A program made the translations under genes and the position numbers. The notes beneath the pieces were generated by a model, which saw only the letters and a program-made list of their open reading frames with translations, was not told where the DNA came from and made no database searches. This document shows positions 61,498-64,000 of a stretch of DNA of 64,000 nt, piece by piece; the stretch's first letter is position 1; every line of letters starts with the position of its first letter. Origin of the DNA: Saccharomycopsis crataegensis (lineage: Eukaryota > Ascomycota > Saccharomycetes > Ascoideales > Saccharomycopsidaceae); assembly GCF_037102585.1 (NCBI RefSeq), contig NW_027043824.1:620001-684000 (forward strand), written 5' to 3'.

Positions 61498-62603
61498 TAT
61501 CTTCTTCTTCTTCTTCTTCTTCTTCTTCTTCTTCTTCTTCTTCTTCTTCTTCTTCTTCTTCTTCTTCTTCTTCTTCTTCTTCTTCTTCTTCTTCTTCTTC
61601 TTCTTCTTCTTCCTCCTGATCGTCGTCTTCATCTTCAGTACTTGCAACTATTGATAATTCAACAGACACAGCACGCTGCTGGTTAATCTCAAAACTATCT
61701 GCAATTATTAACTCTTTACTCAGATCATTATCATTACCAGAAAAGACTTCAGAGCTACTATCTGATGAGCCTAAAGTGGTTCCCTCAATCTCAATTTCCA
61801 TAATCTGCTTAGATTCTTGTCTTTGTGAGATTATTTTGTGTCGCTTCGCAATCTCGTTTTCCATTTGTGCAATATTATTTTGCAACAACACTATGAGCTC
61901 TGTTGTTTCCTTGGATGCAGATTCGTCAACATACCCGAATAATGGTTTAATTTGCAAAATAAATATGAACACCACTAAGATTTTGAAACCAGCATCAATG
62001 GAGAAGTAACCTAAAACATCTGTCAAGGTTGGTACCTTTGCAACAGGAAGACCATACTCAACTAATTCGACAACCGCACCTCTCAAAGCTGCCACGATAT
62101 TGACATCTGATTTCCCAATTGGGGTTCGGTACCCGTTAAATTCGGCAGCGACAAACTCATTCATTTGAATCGGTTTGGAGTGTGTTTGTGTAACTCCACT
62201 GGTACACAAAACAGCACTTGAGCTCAAGGAGATTGCGGCATCAGTCAATGGTCCTTCGGCAACATCGTCAACAGCAGCAAAGTCAAGAGAATATGGTAAC
62301 AGGGTGGAATTAAATAGCCCTCCGGTGGTCAAGAATACGGAATCAAGGGCTGCAACATGGGAAAACACAAAGGAAGAGCGCAAATTGTCTTCGGCATTGT
62401 AGTTTGGTAAAGTATCAACGCGGGCTAAAAAAGGGGTTAGTTTATCAACCAGTGGTGTTTTGGATCATTTTGTGTAATTAGGAGTAAATGATATTATGAG
62501 CTACAAGAAACGAGATGTTTTGCTCACAATAAAATCGTGGCAAGCCACTAAAGAACTGCCACAACCCTAAGAGGGTAGCAGTAAGCACAGTCAAAAACAT
62601 CAT
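61280..62603 (-). CDS. Unrecognised two-TM protein with acidic poly-Glu/Asp tract, two exons
   Basis: Exon 2 (62424-61280) has no ATG at its head. An upstream exon 62603-62528 (MMFLTVLTATLLGLWQFFSGLPRFY) joins in phase (T|CC = Ser) to RVDTLPNYNAEDNLRSSFVFSHVAALDS, giving 406 aa. Membrane segments: ~2-20 and ~168-188 (KILVVFIFILQIKPLFGYV), with a ~140-residue loop between containing a single Cys, possibly lumenal. Then a short coiled coil (TTELIVLLQNNIAQMENEIAKRHKI), a Ser-rich linker, ~40 Glu (GAA codons) and ~12 Asp, and a folded-looking C-terminal stretch (CVEYEGCLFSV...LGYQENDKIFLFIDG). I do not recognise the family. Divergent from the gene at 63770. Confidence 0.7.
61459..61612. repeat. 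Coding GAA.TTC and GAT.ATC triplet tracts
   Basis: About 13 ATC/CAT triplets (61459-61497) then ~37 uninterrupted TTC triplets (61501-61611) on the plus strand, that is GAT and GAA codons in the minus-strand gene. Confidence 0.95.
62425..62527 (-). other. Predicted intron (103 nt) in the two-TM gene
   Basis: Donor GTGAGC, branch ACTAAC (62436-62441) and acceptor TTTTTTAG on the minus strand. The donor is not the usual GTATGT, so the exact 5' splice site is less sure than the acceptor. Confidence 0.65.
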
Positions 62604-63769
62604 GATTAAGAAATGCTGGTAAATATTATTAAAAAAATGAGAATAAACTTGTTTTAATAACTATTAAGTCTTTGAAGTTTGGAAAAAAGAGTAAAAGAAA
62701 AAAGAATTGAGTTGGAAAAAAAAAAGTTGGCCTAGGAGGTATATTTATATTTTCTGCATAGCTAAATTGTAAACGGCCACAAAATCAACCGAAGTCACAC
62801 AAAAACAGAATAGCAGTCAGAAATGCGAAAACAGTGTTTTGAATAGACCAGAATCCAACTCCTACATTGATATTGCAGTATTCTGTATCTATAGTGTCAT
62901 TAAAGTCTGTCAGGAAGGCTGACTTAATACAAAGGTCGCTTCAAATATGAGCTCCATAAGGTCATTATTATGCAATTGCACTGCAGAAAAAAATTCAGCA
63001 ACAGTTCGATATTACACAGACTCAGTTGGATAACAAGCCACTAGAAGATATACACATTAAAATATCGGGAATGGATTTTCCAGCCAGGAAGGCTTCACTT
63101 AGCTCATTATTATTCTAGAGAAAACATGTTGGTGTGAAGATGTCATCCGTGGTGTACTGGTTTCATGCAATATTTTATGTCCGTTAGCACTAAACTCTCA
63201 ACATGTTTCAACCTACAAAAGTGGAAGAAGCGGAGTAATAAGTGACACCAAGTGGATATTTCAATAGATTACGCCATGTTATATTAGTTTGCTGGTTTGT
63301 TATCCGATGCTCGCATGTATAAATCGTATAAATAATAAATAAAGAGTTATGGTGTGCTTTTTTTTTTTTTTTTATTATTTTTTTGTGTTTGTGCTTCGTT
63401 GTATGCAACTTTTCAGTTTACATTATAGACACATGCTCAGATGACTCTGAGTTTGTGGCATTTTCTGAGCTGTTACACAAAAATGAGTAGCACACATTAT
63501 AATATTCCCTGATTTTCAAAGTAGAGCCAAGAAACTTCTTCCTCTAAAAATATTTCCTACGTTCAACACACCAAACCAAAACTGCTTTCAATCTACACCA
63601 AAACCAAAATCTTCAGATTTTTAGTGATTACATTGAAAACATTTACTCACATTATCGGTAGGTTATTATTCAGACACAGTTATTTTTTCTTTTGATGATC
63701 TTCCCTACTCAACAAGTATCAGCTTTTTTTTTTTTGAGATAAGTTACACAAACTAACAGTTCACCAGCA
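62604..63769. other. Divergent intergenic region
   Basis: About 1.2 kb upstream of two outward-facing genes. A short near-repeat CAGGAAGGC (62909-62917 and about 63086) accompanied by CTTAATACAAAG/CTTCACTTAGC, and a T run at 63358-63374. No gene seen. Confidence 0.5.
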
Positions 63770-64000
63770 ATGACACAACCAACACCAACAACACCACCAT
63801 CAACTATGGGAACTTCCATTTCTCGCCAGTTATCACAAGAGTCCGACACTGTCATTTCCATAGACATCCCAAAAGACATCGAGTCCTCTATTTGCCCGAA
63901 TGTTTCGCCAGTTAAGAGAGTGTCAACTTACTTCAGAAAGATGTCTTCCAAGATTTTCAGTTTCTTGCAACATACTTCCAGGCAGGCTGATGACATTTCA
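63770..64000 (+). CDS. Start of an unrecognised gene, cut by the window edge
   Basis: ATG 63770 opens a frame of 77 codons that is still open at the last base. It begins MTQPTPTTPPSTMGTSISRQ, Thr/Pro/Ser-rich and probably disordered, followed by a basic stretch (VKRVSTYFRKMSSKIFSFLQHTSRQ) that could be amphipathic or lead into a membrane segment. ACTAACAG...CACCAG just upstream could be a splice acceptor, so an upstream exon is possible. No family recognised. Confidence 0.6.
   Translation, partial: MTQPTPTTPPSTMGTSISRQLSQESDTVISIDIPKDIESSICPNVSPVKRVSTYFRKMSSKIFSFLQHTSRQADDIS

Noticed and set aside
61395-61686. Poly-Ser, poly-His/Leu and poly-Lys frames over the TTC repeat
   Set aside because: They are other frames of the same triplet tract; the Glu/Asp frame belongs to the long gene with membrane segments.

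Overview
The window is chromosomal DNA from a budding yeast (Saccharomycotina). Genes are compact and mostly intronless, intergenic DNA is AT-rich and full of poly(A/T) tracts and microsatellites, and the recognisable genes are yeast genes: ARP3, PBS2, MDM10, RPN3, VMA21, MAD2, APC11, ENT3, NUP42, GCV1, ARG3, SUN-family wall proteins and a FLO-type adhesin. CTG codons are absent from the long conserved genes I read for them (RPN3, GCV1, uricase, the PBS2 kinase domain) and elsewhere sit where Leu is not expected. This suggests, but does not prove, a lineage with reassigned CUG. A uricase and two PNGase A-type proteins argue against Saccharomyces cerevisiae itself.

Layout. 1-1879: 5' part of a repeat-rich PA14/GLEYA adhesin on the minus strand, running off the left edge. 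3.6-10.0 kb: an unrecognised 824-aa coiled-coil protein and an FlbD-like R2R3-MYB regulator, separated by 2.1 kb that holds protein-like but broken stretches. 10.8-16.2 kb: two divergent PNGase A-type paralogues. 17-18 kb: ornithine carbamoyltransferase with two Gcn4 sites. 18.5-22.8 kb: a tandem pair of SUN-family wall proteins. 24-28 kb: a TMEM184-like membrane protein and epsin ENT3. 28.8 kb: initiator tRNA-Met. 30.4-38.4 kb: GCV1, two related small Cys-rich proteins, a nitrilase, a four-TM membrane protein and NUP42. 40-48 kb: a FAM210/NAT2-like protein, PBS2, ARP3, peroxisomal uricase and MDM10. 49.8-57.4 kb: RPN3 with a PACE element, a small unrecognised protein, VMA21 with an intron, and the tail-to-tail pair APC11/MAD2. 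59.5-64 kb: a mitochondrial-type thioredoxin, an unrecognised spliced two-TM protein with a GAA-encoded poly-Glu tract, and the start of another gene.

There is no operon-like organisation; genes are single transcription units. Related neighbours are the two PNGase A-type genes (inverted), the two SUN genes (tandem), the two small Cys-rich genes (same strand, 4 kb apart), and APC11 next to MAD2, which act in the same mitotic checkpoint/ubiquitin-ligase pathway.

The most unusual observation is in ARP3. The conserved actin-fold start can only be reconstructed by splicing in a 4-nucleotide exon (44837-44840) between two introns of 67-68 nt, each with a consensus branch point. The second is a SUN protein carrying two identical 17-residue peptides, each directly after a Lys-Arg site, whose codons differ at seven silent positions and at no amino-acid position.

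Protein predictions use the standard code. Start positions were chosen at ATG codons after inspecting the sequence.
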